DNA of 64,000 nt from Staphylococcus muscae (GCF_003019275.1 NZ_CP027848.1:1736001-1800000), one strand, 5' to 3'; counted from the stretch's first letter, positions 8,905 to 18,695 are shown. Notes: generated by a model not told the origin, from the sequence alone. Program-made: numbers and translations.

Positions 8905-10563
8905 ATGAATATCATCGATCAAGTGAAACAAACATTAATTGAAGAAATTGAAAAAAGCATCAAGAAAGCAGAACTTGCTGAAACAGTTCCAGCTATTAAA
9001 GTTGAAATCCCTAAAGATACACAAAACGGTGATTATTCAACAAATATTGCTATGGTTTTAACAAAAATTGCAAAGCGTAACCCACGTGAGATTGCACAAC
9101 TGATTGTTGAAAACTTAGATACTGAAGCGGCACACGTCCAAAAAATAGATATTGCTGGTCCAGGATTTATTAATTTTTATTTAGATTCAAGTTACTTACA
9201 TGTCGTTATTGATGATGTATTAAATAAGGATACACAATATGGCCGTGTTGAAACACCGAAGAATGAAAAAGTATTAATTGAATATGTATCAGCAAACCCA
9301 ACAGGTGACTTACATATCGGTCATGCACGTAATGCGGCAGTAGGTGACACGTTGAGTAATATTTTGGATGCAGCAGGTTATGATGTGACACGAGAATATT
9401 ACATCAACGACGCCGGTAACCAAATTACGAATCTAGCGAAGTCTATTGAAGCGCGCTATTGGCAAAGTTTAGGCAAAGAGATGGAGATGCCAGAAGATGG
9501 TTATCATGGTAAAGATATTGTAGGTATTGGGGAAGACTTAGCGAAAACACGTCCTGAACTTCAAGAGATGTCAGATAGTGAACGTATTGAAGTATTCCGT
9601 AAACTCGGTGTGGATTATGAGATGCGCAAGTTACGTCAAGATTTAGCAGACTTCAATATCCATTTTGACAATTGGTTTAGTGAGACAAGCCTGTATGACA
9701 AAGGGGACATTCAAGCCGTTTTAGAAAAAATGAATGAACTTGGCTACACGTATGAAAAAGACGGTGCAACATGGTTACGCACAACAGACTTTAAAGATGA
9801 CAAAGACCGTGTATTGATTAAACAAGATGGTACTTACACATACTTCTTACCAGATATCGCTTATCATTACGATAAAATTCAACGAGGCAATGACAAGTTA
9901 ATCAACTTGTTTGGTGCAGATCACCACGGTTATATCAACCGTTTGAAAGCATCTCTGGAAACATTTGGTGTAGACAGTGAGCGTTTAGAAATCCAAATCA
10001 TGCAATTGGTACGTTTAATGCAAGATGGTGTAGAAGTGAAAATGAGTAAACGTACAGGTAATGCCATCACATTGCGTGAAATCATGGATGAAGTCGGTAT
10101 TGATGCGGCACGCTATTTCTTAACAATGCGTAGTCCGGATACACACTTTGACTTTGATATGGAACTCGCAAAAACACAATCTCAAGACAATCCTGTTTAC
10201 TATGCGCAATATGCACATGCGCGTATTTGTTCTATTTTACGTCAAGCAGCTGAACAAGGTTATGAAGTAAAAGCTGGTAGTGATTATAGTGCGATTACAC
10301 ATGAAAAAGCGATTGAATTATTGAAGAAAGTTGCGGAATTTGTGACAGTTATTGAAGGTGCAGCAGAAGCAAGAGCGCCACACCGTATTACGAACTATAT
10401 TCAAGATTTAGCGGCACATTTCCATAAGTTTTATAATGCTGAGAAAGTGCTAACAGATGATGCTGTAAAAACACAAGCACATTTAGCCTTAGTTGATGCG
10501 GTGCGCATTACATTACGCAATGCATTAAATCTTGTAGGTGTTTCAGCGCCTGAAAGTATGTAG
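8905..10563 (+). CDS. argS: Arginyl-tRNA synthetase
   Basis: A 552-residue class I aminoacyl-tRNA synthetase, close to the usual bacterial length. The N-terminal additional (Add-1) domain comes first, then [19 protein letters not shown] with the HIGH motif, and the KMSKRTGN loop near residue 380, and finally an alpha-helical anticodon domain. It charges tRNA-Arg in the cytosol. ATG 8905 lies 7 nt after GAGGAG at 8892-8897. It is downstream partner of the YwiB-like gene, a conserved neighbourhood. Confidence 0.97.
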   Translation: MNIIDQVKQTLIEEIEKSIKKAELAETVPAIKVEIPKDTQNGDYSTNIAMVLTKIAKRNPREIAQLIVENLDTEAAHVQKIDIAGPGFINFYLDSSYLHVVIDDVLNKDTQYGRVETPKNEKVLIEYVSANPTGDLHIGHARNAAVGDTLSNILDAAGYDVTREYYINDAGNQITNLAKSIEARYWQSLGKEMEMPEDGYHGKDIVGIGEDLAKTRPELQEMSDSERIEVFRKLGVDYEMRKLRQDLADFNIHFDNWFSETSLYDKGDIQAVLEKMNELGYTYEKDGATWLRTTDFKDDKDRVLIKQDGTYTYFLPDIAYHYDKIQRGNDKLINLFGADHHGYINRLKASLETFGVDSERLEIQIMQLVRLMQDGVEVKMSKRTGNAITLREIMDEVGIDAARYFLTMRSPDTHFDFDMELAKTQSQDNPVYYAQYAHARICSILRQAAEQGYEVKAGSDYSAITHEKAIELLKKVAEFVTVIEGAAEARAPHRITNYIQDLAAHFHKFYNAEKVLTDDAVKTQAHLALVDAVRITLRNALNLVGVSAPESM

Positions 10564-10715
10564 TGAACGGATTAAAAGATGACATAGATAACAGTGGGGG
10601 AACAAAAGCAGTAACCGATGCCCCATACACATCATAGTATTTACAAACATCACCTAGCTGTACGTGAACATATAATTGAAAGTGTTGATTGACTTTAATA
10701 ATAGAGGTGTGAAAG

Positions 10716-11591
10716 TTGAAAATTAAGCATATTATTGTATTAATGATGTTGATGCTTCTCATAGCTGGGTGTAGCTTCAATGCAAACCAGCCAAATGAAG
10801 GGGGCAAATCATCAGGAAAAGTACCAAAGCGTATTGTTTCATTAATGCCAAGTAATACAGAGATTCTCTATGAACTTGGTTTAGGTGACAAAGTGGTAGG
10901 TGTGTCAACAGTTGACGACTATCCAGAGGATGTTAAAAATAAAGAACAATTCGATGCCATGAACTTGAATAAGGAAGCTTTGATTAAAGCGCAACCAGAT
11001 CTTATTGTGGCACACGAAACACAGAAAGCTTCACAAGGCAAAGTGTTAGAAGGTCTGGAGAAGAGCGGTATCAAAGTTGTGTATATTAAAGATGCCAAGT
11101 CATTGAATGAAATGTATCAAACATTTGAACAAGTAGGTGAAGCAACAGGAACTGAAAAAGAAGCTCAAACACTTGTGAAAGAAACTAAGAAAAATATTGA
11201 AAAAGTAATTGATGGTATTCCGAATAAAAAGTCAGCACCAAAAGTTTTTGTGGAAATTGCATCGGAACCAGAAATTTATACAACAGGAAACCATACGTTC
11301 ATGGATGATATGCTGCATCAGTTGAAAGCAGAAAATGTATTTGATGATCAAGAAGGATGGCCGAAAGTTGATAAAGAACAAATCATTAAAAAGAACCCAG
11401 ATGTCATGTTGGCAACATCGGGTGTAACAACAGCGGACTATCAACAAGCAGTATCTCAACGTGGTGGCTTTGAAGAAGTCTCAGCAGTTAAAAAAGACCG
11501 TATTAAAGCATTGAATGATGACTTATTATCTCGTCCCGGTCCACGGTTAGATGATGGTATGAAAAAATTGAGAGATGCTATTTATGAGTAA
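10716..11591 (+). CDS. BtuF/FecB-like substrate-binding lipoprotein
   Basis: A 291-residue lipoprotein: hydrophobic leader and lipobox LIAGC put the anchor cysteine at residue 19. The mature part starts the class III binding fold with KRIVSLMPSNTEILYELGLGDKVVG, the pattern of cobalamin-type (BtuF/YvrC) binding proteins, although related proteins bind heme or siderophores. It would capture ligand outside the membrane and deliver it to the permease encoded next, whose start overlaps its 3' end. No ATPase gene is adjacent. No clear Fur box is visible upstream. Confidence 0.8.
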   Translation: MKIKHIIVLMMLMLLIAGCSFNANQPNEGGKSSGKVPKRIVSLMPSNTEILYELGLGDKVVGVSTVDDYPEDVKNKEQFDAMNLNKEALIKAQPDLIVAHETQKASQGKVLEGLEKSGIKVVYIKDAKSLNEMYQTFEQVGEATGTEKEAQTLVKETKKNIEKVIDGIPNKKSAPKVFVEIASEPEIYTTGNHTFMDDMLHQLKAENVFDDQEGWPKVDKEQIIKKNPDVMLATSGVTTADYQQAVSQRGGFEEVSAVKKDRIKALNDDLLSRPGPRLDDGMKKLRDAIYE

Positions 11592-12546
11592 TTGTAAATG
11601 GAAAGGCTTCATAACCTTGAGTTTATGGAGTCTTTTTTTGATAGGTATTGTAGCTTATGCATTATTTAGTCAGTTAGATTGGCAGAGTTCACTTACACCA
11701 ACATTGATATGGCAAGTAAGATTGCCGAGAGTGTTATTGGCGTTGTTAGCAGGCATGGGGTTGACGTTAGCAGGTCAAATGTATCAATTGATTTTGAACA
11801 ATCCACTCGCAGATAGCTTCACACTCGGATTAGCAAATGGTGCTACTTTGGGAGCTGCCATTGCTATTTTTTCAGGATTAACATTCATATGGGTTGCTCC
11901 TTTTGCAATTGTTTTTGGTATATTGACGCTTGTTGTAGTGATGATTGTTGCGCAACTATTGTCATCAGGTTACCCAACAAAATCGTTAATATTATCTGGA
12001 ATCATGCTTGGTTCATTGCTTAATGCAGCACTCTATTTACTCGTGCAATTGAATCCAACACGCCTACAAAATATTCTCGGTTATTTATTCGGTGGATTTT
12101 CATCTGCAGAATATCGGGAAGTTGGCTATGTGTTTGTCACATTGATTGTTGTGGTGACATACTTATTTCTACTCGCACCACAGATAAAACTACTACAATT
12201 AAATACATTTTCTAGTGCATCACTGGGGCTCAATGTCCAACGACTCTCGTTGATGGTGTTAATGTGTGCAACTGTACTTGCAACGGTCATCATTGGATAT
12301 GTAGGGGTTATCGGTTTTATCGGCATGGTGGTACCACAGTTTATCCAACGAACGATACGTGCAGGATTACCCTATAAAATGGTGATGAATCTTGTTATTG
12401 GTGGGAGTGTCATGGTATTAGCAGATGTAGTAGGAGCACAACTTTTAGCACCTATCCAGCTACCTGCTAGTATTATTTTAGCGTTATTAGGAATTCCATT
12501 AATGTTTTATTTGATGATAGTTGAAGGACGACGAACGATTGATTAG
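11584..12546 (+). CDS. FecCD-family ABC importer permease (BtuC-like)
   Basis: A 320-residue membrane protein with about 9-10 helices. VRLPRVLLALLAGMGLTLAGQMYQ and NPLADSFTLGLANGATLGA are the hallmark FecCD/BtuC segments, and GFIGMVVPQFIQR is the coupling region that contacts the ATPase. It forms the channel for the lipoprotein encoded just upstream (8 nt overlap). No ATP-binding subunit follows; FhuC, encoded at 43.7 kb, is a candidate energiser because S. aureus FhuC is known to serve several importers. ATG 11584 is preferred on RBS spacing; ATG 11575 is possible. Confidence 0.8.
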   Translation: MSNCKWKGFITLSLWSLFLIGIVAYALFSQLDWQSSLTPTLIWQVRLPRVLLALLAGMGLTLAGQMYQLILNNPLADSFTLGLANGATLGAAIAIFSGLTFIWVAPFAIVFGILTLVVVMIVAQLLSSGYPTKSLILSGIMLGSLLNAALYLLVQLNPTRLQNILGYLFGGFSSAEYREVGYVFVTLIVVVTYLFLLAPQIKLLQLNTFSSASLGLNVQRLSLMVLMCATVLATVIIGYVGVIGFIGMVVPQFIQRTIRAGLPYKMVMNLVIGGSVMVLADVVGAQLLAPIQLPASIILALLGIPLMFYLMIVEGRRTID

Positions 12547-12589
12547 TATATAAGCATAGGATTTTAACAGAAAGTAATGAGGTTACTAG

Positions 12590-13306
12590 ATGGATACATC
12601 GCAAATTAAAGCAATTATATTTGATTTAGAGGGTACATTGTTAGATCGTGAAAAATCACGAGAGAAGTTTATAGAAGAACAATACGAAAGGTTTCATGAT
12701 TACTTTGTACGCGTACAATTTGCAGACTTTCGTAAAAAGTTTATAGAGTTAGATGATGACGAAGATCATGACAAGCCCAATTTATATAAAGAGATTTTGA
12801 AGCAATTCAATGTGGATCGACTTAGTTGGAAAGATTTATTCCGTGATTTTGAGATGCATTTCTACCGCTATGTTTTCCCTTTTTACGATACGCATTATAC
12901 GCTAAAAAAATTGCGTAAGGCAGGATATAAAATTGGTGTAATCGCAAATGGTAAGTCAAAAATCAAGCAATATCGTATTTATGCACTGGGGATTGAAGAT
13001 TATATTAATCACCTGTCAACATCGGAAAATGTCGGCTTTCGAAAGCCACATCCTCGTATATATGAAGATATTATGGAGAAACTTGAAGTGGAGCCACAAG
13101 AAGTACTTTATGTTGGCGATGATGCTTTGAACGATGTAGCCCCTGCACATGCGCTAGAGATGACGAGTGTTTGGTATCGTCATGAACATCAAGATGTAGA
13201 GCTGGCACCGCTAGAATCAGAGATGGATTATGAGATTACATCATTGGAACAATTATTAGACATATTAGATATACCTAGGGAGGTAGAGAGTCATGAAATT
13301 ATTTAG
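12590..13306 (+). CDS. HAD-superfamily hydrolase with altered motifs
   Basis: A 238-residue HAD-fold protein. Motif I reads IIFDLEGTLLD: the nucleophile Asp12 is kept, but the second acid, normally Asp, is Glu14. Motif II reads GVIANG, with Ala where Ser/Thr is usual. Motif III Lys (GFRKPHPRIYE) and motif IV (YVGDDALND) look normal, and a helical cap lies between motifs I and II. Activity is therefore uncertain. Start ATG 12590 follows GAGGT. Its 3' end overlaps the next gene by 14 nt, so the pair is translationally coupled and probably functionally linked. Confidence 0.8.
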   Translation: MDTSQIKAIIFDLEGTLLDREKSREKFIEEQYERFHDYFVRVQFADFRKKFIELDDDEDHDKPNLYKEILKQFNVDRLSWKDLFRDFEMHFYRYVFPFYDTHYTLKKLRKAGYKIGVIANGKSKIKQYRIYALGIEDYINHLSTSENVGFRKPHPRIYEDIMEKLEVEPQEVLYVGDDALNDVAPAHALEMTSVWYRHEHQDVELAPLESEMDYEITSLEQLLDILDIPREVESHEII

Positions 13307-14093
13307 AACGACTGATGGGACAGCGATTAATTATCGCTCAATGGGAGATGGTTACCCAATCGTAATGATTCACTCTATATATATGAATCATACCGTATTT
13401 GAAGAAATTGCACAGCGTTTATCAAGGTATTTCCAAGTCATCCTAATGGATATGCGTGGCCATGGTTATTCGGATAAACCACTAAAAATTAGCTTCACGC
13501 AATTTAGTCAAGATATTAAAGAATTAATGGATTATTTATATATAGAAAGTGCAACAGTTATTGCAAATGAATTAGGAAGCTCAATTGCTTTAGATTTGGC
13601 TGCACGTCATCCTGAAATGGTGAAAGAATTAATTCTTGTTAACCCAACTGTTCAAGATGACTTATTGCCACATGATCGCTTATTTAGAAAGTATGCTGCA
13701 AAAATCCGTACGTGGGATAAACGTGATCAAGACAAGTTCTTAGAGAATCATTTATATTATTCTAATCGAAAAGTGCGTAAATTTTTAAAAAATGTGAACG
13801 ACTCTGCTTCATTATTAACAGACCATGAAGTGGCTGCAGTAGACAATGCATTTCTCAACACGCATGTAGAGTTGCTATTTCCAAATATTCACACACGTAC
13901 ACTCGTTATATCTGGACAAGCGAATGAAAGGGTAACCCCGTTAGAAGCGAAAGATGTTTCAGATCAGTTGTCTCATGCGACGTTTTCATTGTTCAAACGT
14001 TCAGGAGTGTATCCATTTGTTGAAGAACGAGATCATTTTCTTAAAACGGTAAAATCATTTATGCATAAAACGACTGAAAGTATGGAATTGTAA
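13293..14093 (+). CDS. Alpha/beta-hydrolase-fold protein lacking catalytic Ser and His
   Basis: A 266-residue protein with the alpha/beta hydrolase fold (YPIVMIHS at the oxyanion strand, VILMDMRGHGYSDKP, then strand-elbow-helix at VIANELGSSIALDLAARHP). The nucleophile elbow, normally G-x-S-x-G, reads A-N-E-L-G, so Glu93 replaces the serine. At the C terminus the usual GH reads SGVYPFVEE, so Val239 occupies the histidine position. It is likely a non-enzymatic or altered hydrolase. GGGAGG before ATG 13293 lies inside the 3' end of the HAD gene, consistent with coupling. Confidence 0.8.
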   Translation: MKLFRTTDGTAINYRSMGDGYPIVMIHSIYMNHTVFEEIAQRLSRYFQVILMDMRGHGYSDKPLKISFTQFSQDIKELMDYLYIESATVIANELGSSIALDLAARHPEMVKELILVNPTVQDDLLPHDRLFRKYAAKIRTWDKRDQDKFLENHLYYSNRKVRKFLKNVNDSASLLTDHEVAAVDNAFLNTHVELLFPNIHTRTLVISGQANERVTPLEAKDVSDQLSHATFSLFKRSGVYPFVEERDHFLKTVKSFMHKTTESMEL

Positions 14094-14187
14094 TGTCTTT
14101 GTAACATTACTGTTATTATTTTAATGTATGCGTTATACTGGGCATAGCAAGTTATTTTCAACAGCACTAAAAAGGAGTGTATGTTTC

Positions 14188-14694
14188 ATGGGAAAACACT
14201 TGTATGCCTGGTTTTTAACATGTTTAATGGTGTTGAGTTTCACGACAGCACCTACTTATGCCGCAGAAGGGAACACCATCGAATCGGTGCAGTCTCTACA
14301 AAAAGGAGACAAAGTTTTAGAAGGTGTCAAAATAGGACAGAATATGAAGGATGTTTTTCATAAAAAAGGTAAAGGTATTCATACGAGTGCTGCATTTGGT
14401 CAAGAACAATATTATGAGTATCATACGGATCAAGGTTTATTGCGTATCACTGCAAACCACAACAAAGCTTCAGCTAAAGTGATTCGTATATCCATGACTT
14501 ATGACAAGCTTCAAGGACCTACCTATCAAGAAGTACAGAAGTATGTGAGTGACACAGCAACGCAACGTGCACACTATAATAAAGTAACAGGCAATACGGG
14601 ATATATTTCAGACGATAAATATTCCTATCAATTTACAACAGAACATCCAAAAGATAAAACTTTAAAATTATATCGTATAGACATAGAAGCTTAA
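14188..14694 (+). CDS. Secreted staphylococcal protein of unknown function
   Basis: A 168-residue protein with a signal peptide: Lys near the N terminus, a hydrophobic core LYAWFLTCLMVLSF and a likely cleavage after TYAA (signal peptidase I). The mature part (about 138 residues) has no domain I recognise; it is rich in Tyr, Lys and Thr, for example KYSYQFTTEHP. I recall similar secreted proteins at this position in other staphylococci, upstream of sarA. ATG 14188 follows AAAGGAG with a longish spacing of about 11; upstream in-frame codons lack a better RBS. Confidence 0.6.
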   Translation: MGKHLYAWFLTCLMVLSFTTAPTYAAEGNTIESVQSLQKGDKVLEGVKIGQNMKDVFHKKGKGIHTSAAFGQEQYYEYHTDQGLLRITANHNKASAKVIRISMTYDKLQGPTYQEVQKYVSDTATQRAHYNKVTGNTGYISDDKYSYQFTTEHPKDKTLKLYRIDIEA

Positions 14695-14901
14695 TTGCTG
14701 TAATGATGCATAAGAAAGAGAATTCATATGTATCTGCTATATGGCTTTGCACATTGATTGGTTTTTCTAAAACCCGAATGAACAGTTCTCAACTTGGAAT
14801 TCTGTACAATTTGAAAAGCAATTGGAGTGTTATGATTTGTTGAGTGTGCGGAGTATGCGCTTGCCTTTTTGTGGGAGAGCAATGTAAGATGGAGGCTTTT
14901 G

Positions 14902-15621
14902 ATGAGAGAGAATGATCGTGAATTATTGAAACGTGTAGAAGCATATTTATCAGATCAAGGTGTTTCACCGAATGCGATTAGTGACATCAAGGAAAGTTTA
15001 CGGAGAGACATTCAAAAATCCGAGCAAAAAAATATCGACTATACAACTTATAGACAAAAATCCACAGCTGAAATTCTTTTGACGATACAAAAGAACTTAT
15101 TTATTATGCACTTTAATCCGGTCGTATTTTTTGTAATTAATTTTATTATGATTGCTTATTTATACAGTAAACAACTCGTGCCTTTTGGCGCTGTTACAGG
15201 TTTGTTTATCTTATATGTATTCGTTATTTTGCCCATCTCTATACTGGTTTATTATAGAGTGCGGAATAAAAATTATCTTTATCACAACCAATCGGAACGT
15301 TATTTAGGTGTGTTGCTTGCAGTTGGTGCATTTGTATTGATGCTTATGCACACGTTTGATGTTACGTTAGGAATTCATGTTGTGACACACTATGCTCACA
15401 TGGCTGTTGCAATAGCAGGACTTATCATTACAATGTATGGATTGTATCGTCAACATTATGAGCATACGGGTATTGGATTACTATTGCTTCAGAAAACTAT
15501 TGATATTATTGTTCCAGACGCACAGATTGCACAATATTTGTCTATCACATTATGGATTATGTTACTCGTGATGATTATTATTTATACGATTGATTTATCA
15601 TCAAACAAAGAGCGCCGCTGA
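14902..15621 (+). CDS. Integral membrane protein of unknown function
   Basis: A 239-residue protein. Residues 1-65 are charged and helical (RELLKRVEAYLSDQGVSPNA onward), resembling the N-terminal helical domain of small membrane-associated anti-sigma-like proteins, but I cannot assign it. About six membrane segments follow, starting at NPVVFFVINFIMIAYLY and ending at WIMLLVMIIIYTIDL. ATG 14902 is 6 nt after GGAGG at 14891-14895. It converges on sarA and shares a bidirectional terminator with it. Confidence 0.65.
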   Translation: MRENDRELLKRVEAYLSDQGVSPNAISDIKESLRRDIQKSEQKNIDYTTYRQKSTAEILLTIQKNLFIMHFNPVVFFVINFIMIAYLYSKQLVPFGAVTGLFILYVFVILPISILVYYRVRNKNYLYHNQSERYLGVLLAVGAFVLMLMHTFDVTLGIHVVTHYAHMAVAIAGLIITMYGLYRQHYEHTGIGLLLLQKTIDIIVPDAQIAQYLSITLWIMLLVMIIIYTIDLSSNKERR

Positions 15622-15627
15622 ACAGAA

Positions 15628-15676
15628 GAAGAACGTCATATATTGAAAAATTATTTTTCAATATATGACGTTCTTT
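15628..15676. terminator. Bidirectional terminator between the membrane protein and sarA
   Basis: A nearly perfect 20-bp stem (AAGAACGTCATATATTGAAA and its complement) with a four-base loop has A-rich and T-rich flanks on both sides, so it can end transcription from either direction. It reaches the sarA stop codon. Confidence 0.85.
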
Positions 15677-16047
15677 TAATGTGGTTTAATGTTTGATTCT
15701 TTAATCTTTGTATTCACTTGATCTAGAAGTGTATCAATCTTTTGACGTTGGTTATCATCAACTAAGATTAGGACAGTACGTTCGTCTTGTTCGTTACGTC
15801 GTTTATTAAAGTAACCATCTTGAGAAAGGTTCTTTACTGCCTTCACCACTTGTGGTTGCTTATAGTTGAGATTGTTAATAATGTCTTTTAAAAAGTATTC
15901 AGGTTCAACAGTATGACTTAAATGCGTAAGAACTGCAAATTCTTCAAAAGTCATATGAAATTCTTTTTTAATCATCGTTTTCAATTTATCAGCATAAGTT
16001 ACCATAGATAAAAGTTCAAAACAATTTTTAATTTTTGATACAGTCAT
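15676..16047 (-). CDS. sarA: SarA, global virulence regulator
   Basis: A 123-residue winged-helix DNA-binding protein. [32 protein letters not shown], the recognition-helix segment [19 protein letters not shown] and the wing [14 protein letters not shown] are strongly conserved with S. aureus SarA (124 residues). The Arg/Asp/Glu of the wing and the single N-terminal Cys9, a redox/phosphorylation site in S. aureus, are present. SarA dimers bind AT-rich DNA and control agr and exoprotein genes. The start is fixed by AGGAGG at 16055-16060 (minus strand). The long leader upstream is described separately. Confidence 0.95.
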   Translation of the reverse strand: MTVSKIKNCFELLSMVTYADKLKTMIKKEFHMTFEEFAVLTHLSHTVEPEYFLKDIINNLNYKQPQVVKAVKNLSQDGYFNKRRNEQDERTVLILVDDNQRQKIDTLLDQVNTKIKESNIKPH

Positions 16048-16515
16048 TGCAATAGCCTCCTAAATAATACATCGATAAAAACTGCTTCACTTATACAATC
16101 GAGTGCGTGCATAACATGTAGTGTGTTGTAGGTAATATCTGTCTCCCTTGACTTAGGTGGCTAAAGATTCAAAGTCTTCGTCCCTTACATTACTTCAACA
16201 ATTTAACGTGCGAATGTAACAGTGCACAAAGAGATACATCTACTACATATTATAGCAAATTCATTTTGCTCATATTCATCATGTAAGTTAAACCTACAAG
16301 ATGATAGATGATGTCCGGTAAAAATATCTGTTATTTTGAGTATTGTAAATGAATGTAAAAATAATGTGCTTAGTAATGAAAGAGGTGTTGCTCTGAAAGA
16401 AGTTAGATGAAAGGTCTATATAACAAATTTGGATGCAGTCAAACTGTTATATTCATACAAGCATATTTGTGTGTGTGATTGCAATAACAATAAGAAACAG
16501 CAAAGTATAAATACA
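16048..16515 (-). promoter_or_regulatory. sarA upstream regulatory region
   Basis: This 468-bp gene-free stretch lies between the membrane-fusion gene and sarA. On the minus strand an extended -10, TGCTATAAT, is visible at 16249-16257, which would give a leader of about 195 nt before sarA. S. aureus sarA has three promoters in a comparable stretch. I looked for a SigB promoter and found only an isolated GTTTAA-like sequence at 16288-16293 without its partner. No ORF with a good RBS is visible and no hairpin terminator for the upstream gene is clear. Confidence 0.45.
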
Positions 16516-17421
16516 TTACTTGATTTTTAATACTGTTTCGTTAGGATTTCGGACAATTTTCTCACCAGCAAATATCCCACTTTTAATTGTAAGTTGCTTA
16601 TTCATTTTATCATAATCTATTATACGTTTAACATATTTCCCATTTTTATGAATTACAACATAATTTTTATGGAATAAAATATCAGAAGGCAATATCATTT
16701 TTGGTTCACCTAAATGAACGATAAATTGCGTGCCGATTGGATACTTTTTATTTAGTTTAATACGCACTTGATAGTGTGGGATTTGATGGTTTGAAATGGA
16801 AGTGTTAGAAGGGGCTAATACAGTTGTAATGTGACCTTGCGCCAATTTATGAGTCGCTTTTTGTTCCAATTTGACGGTGCGATTTTTGCCTAATTTTGAA
16901 TACAGATTTTCAGGTAAATCTAACAAAATAGATTGCGTTTTTGATTGTATTTCTAATATTATAGCATCTTTTTTAGTTGGTACAATTTCATGCAAACGCA
17001 CGATTCCTTGAACAGGTGTTTGTATCGTTGTATACAGTTTTGTCTTAAGTTTTACAAGTTCATGTAAACTTGTATAAGCTTGTTGCGTATTTGTAACTTG
17101 TTTTGTAATTGCAGATAAAGCATTGATTTCTGGGACTTTGAGTGGATTATAGTATGTGAGAAGCGGAGATTCTTTAGAAAGTGACTGCCCATCTTTGACG
17201 AGTAATTCTTGTATTTGTCCAAATTCTGGTTGATATCGCACTGGATAGTAATAGTCTGATTGCACAATACCTGTTGTTTGGTAAGGTGGCGTGAGCCGAG
17301 CTTCTATGATTTGTATAGGTGCCCGTGTCATATGCTGTATGATAAGAATAGTAGTACATATCATTGTACACGCAGTAAGGATACAAAAGGACACAAGGAT
17401 ACGCTTAATTTTTTTAGTCAT
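16516..17421 (-). CDS. HlyD/RND-type membrane-fusion (adaptor) protein, no adjacent transporter
   Basis: A 301-residue protein with one N-terminal membrane anchor (residues ~10-32) and an extracytoplasmic part. The order is a split biotinyl-lipoyl-like domain (FGQIQELLVKDGQSLSK and QTPVQGIVRLHEIVPT), a very short helical hairpin between them, a beta barrel, and a C-terminal beta domain (GKYVKRIIDYDKMNKQLTIKSG). Such adaptors normally work with an ABC or RND transporter, but none is adjacent here. The start ATG 17421 follows GAGGTG by 6 nt; a GTG at 17430 overlaps that RBS. The transporter gene upstream is on the same strand, 134 nt away. Confidence 0.7.
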   Translation of the reverse strand: MTKKIKRILVSFCILTACTMICTTILIIQHMTRAPIQIIEARLTPPYQTTGIVQSDYYYPVRYQPEFGQIQELLVKDGQSLSKESPLLTYYNPLKVPEINALSAITKQVTNTQQAYTSLHELVKLKTKLYTTIQTPVQGIVRLHEIVPTKKDAIILEIQSKTQSILLDLPENLYSKLGKNRTVKLEQKATHKLAQGHITTVLAPSNTSISNHQIPHYQVRIKLNKKYPIGTQFIVHLGEPKMILPSDILFHKNYVVIHKNGKYVKRIIDYDKMNKQLTIKSGIFAGEKIVRNPNETVLKIK

Positions 17422-17555
17422 AATAAACACCTCATTTTTTGTAAGTTAGATTCATTATACAAATCCCTCTTTAATAAGCAAGTTGTATTAAATCAATAAT
17501 GGCAAAGAATAAATGAGGATATTTTGAATATTAATGTTAAGTATTCTAAAGGGTA

Positions 17556-18488
17556 CTATGTAAATTGAATGAGTATAACAGCAAGTATGATGATCATCAG
17601 GCCCCAAAGACGCTGTTGACTGATTTTACGTGCTGGGATACCGAGCAAACCAAAATGATCAATGATAAGACTTGTCATAATCTGTCCAATCATGACAGCA
17701 ACTAATGTGTAAGTGACGCCGATTTGTGATGTCAGTACAATAATTGTTGTAACAAATATCACGCCTAAGGCACCGCCAATAAACATCCACCATTTAAGTG
17801 GACCATATAACTCATGCGTGTGCTTAATGCGAAATCGACGATGAAAAATAGTTGTAATGACTAAGAGCGTAAGTGTTCCCACTGAGAATGAAATCAATGA
17901 TGCAAAAATAGGAGATCCTACTGTTTGCCCAAGTGTACTATTTGTGGCTGCTTGTATAGGTGGAGCACAACCAAAAATCAATCCAACGATTATCCATAAT
18001 ACGATTGAACTGTCTGACTGTTTAAACATGGCATGGCGTCGTTGCATATTCATTAAAATAATACCTAAAAGAAGTAATAACAAGCCAATAGCTTTCACTA
18101 TTGTAAAAGGCTGGGGTGTAATATAAAACCAGCCAAATGTATCAATTAAGCATCCCATAAATAGTTGCCCTGTGATGGTTGTGATGACAGTTAATGACGC
18201 ACCAATCTTTGGTAATAATAATAAATTCCCAGTTAAAAATAAGACACCCATCACGCCACCGATAAACCATGTTTCATCAATGCGTACTGTTGCCCAATAG
18301 CTATGTGTGAACGGATATGGATATAAAAGTGCAGTCAAAAAAATTAGGCATAGAGTTCCAACAAAAAAAGATATAGTCGAAGCATAGAATGTTGACTGTG
18401 TATAGTAGCTGAGTCTTGTGTTGATAGAAGTTTGGAATGGAACAACAGCGCCAGCAAGGAGTCCTAGTAAAACCAATGATAGTAACAT
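17556..18488 (-). CDS. YdcZ-family (DUF606) DMT transporter, two fused repeats
   Basis: A 310-residue membrane protein with about ten helices. Two DUF606-like halves follow each other: the first begins LLGLLAGAVVPFQTSINTRL and the second repeats the pattern at GLIFGCAPPIQAATNSTLG. Each half is the size of a single YdcZ protein, so this is an internal duplication or fusion. The family belongs to the drug/metabolite transporter superfamily; the substrate is unknown. ATG 18488 follows AAAGGATG by 7 nt. Confidence 0.75.
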   Translation of the reverse strand: MLLSLVLLGLLAGAVVPFQTSINTRLSYYTQSTFYASTISFFVGTLCLIFLTALLYPYPFTHSYWATVRIDETWFIGGVMGVLFLTGNLLLLPKIGASLTVITTITGQLFMGCLIDTFGWFYITPQPFTIVKAIGLLLLLLGIILMNMQRRHAMFKQSDSSIVLWIIVGLIFGCAPPIQAATNSTLGQTVGSPIFASLISFSVGTLTLLVITTIFHRRFRIKHTHELYGPLKWWMFIGGALGVIFVTTIIVLTSQIGVTYTLVAVMIGQIMTSLIIDHFGLLGIPARKISQQRLWGLMIIILAVILIQFT

Positions 18489-18695
18489 GCCGATACATCC
18501 TTTTAATGAATTTCTCAATTATAATTATTATACAATTATTTCAAAAATATGTAACAAATTTTTGACTTGTAAGATATGATAGGTATTGATATGCTTTGAC
18601 AAGTATAAAGAATAGTAGCACACCTTAGAATTGTCCCTAAAAATGATCATGGAATAAGGGGCTTATGTCCGAACTCCATAAGTGTGGTGATATGA

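Noticed and set aside
16288..16293. Possible SigB -35 (GTTTAA on the minus strand) for sarA
   Set aside because: No GGGTAT-like -10 at 12-15 nt; half a promoter is not enough.
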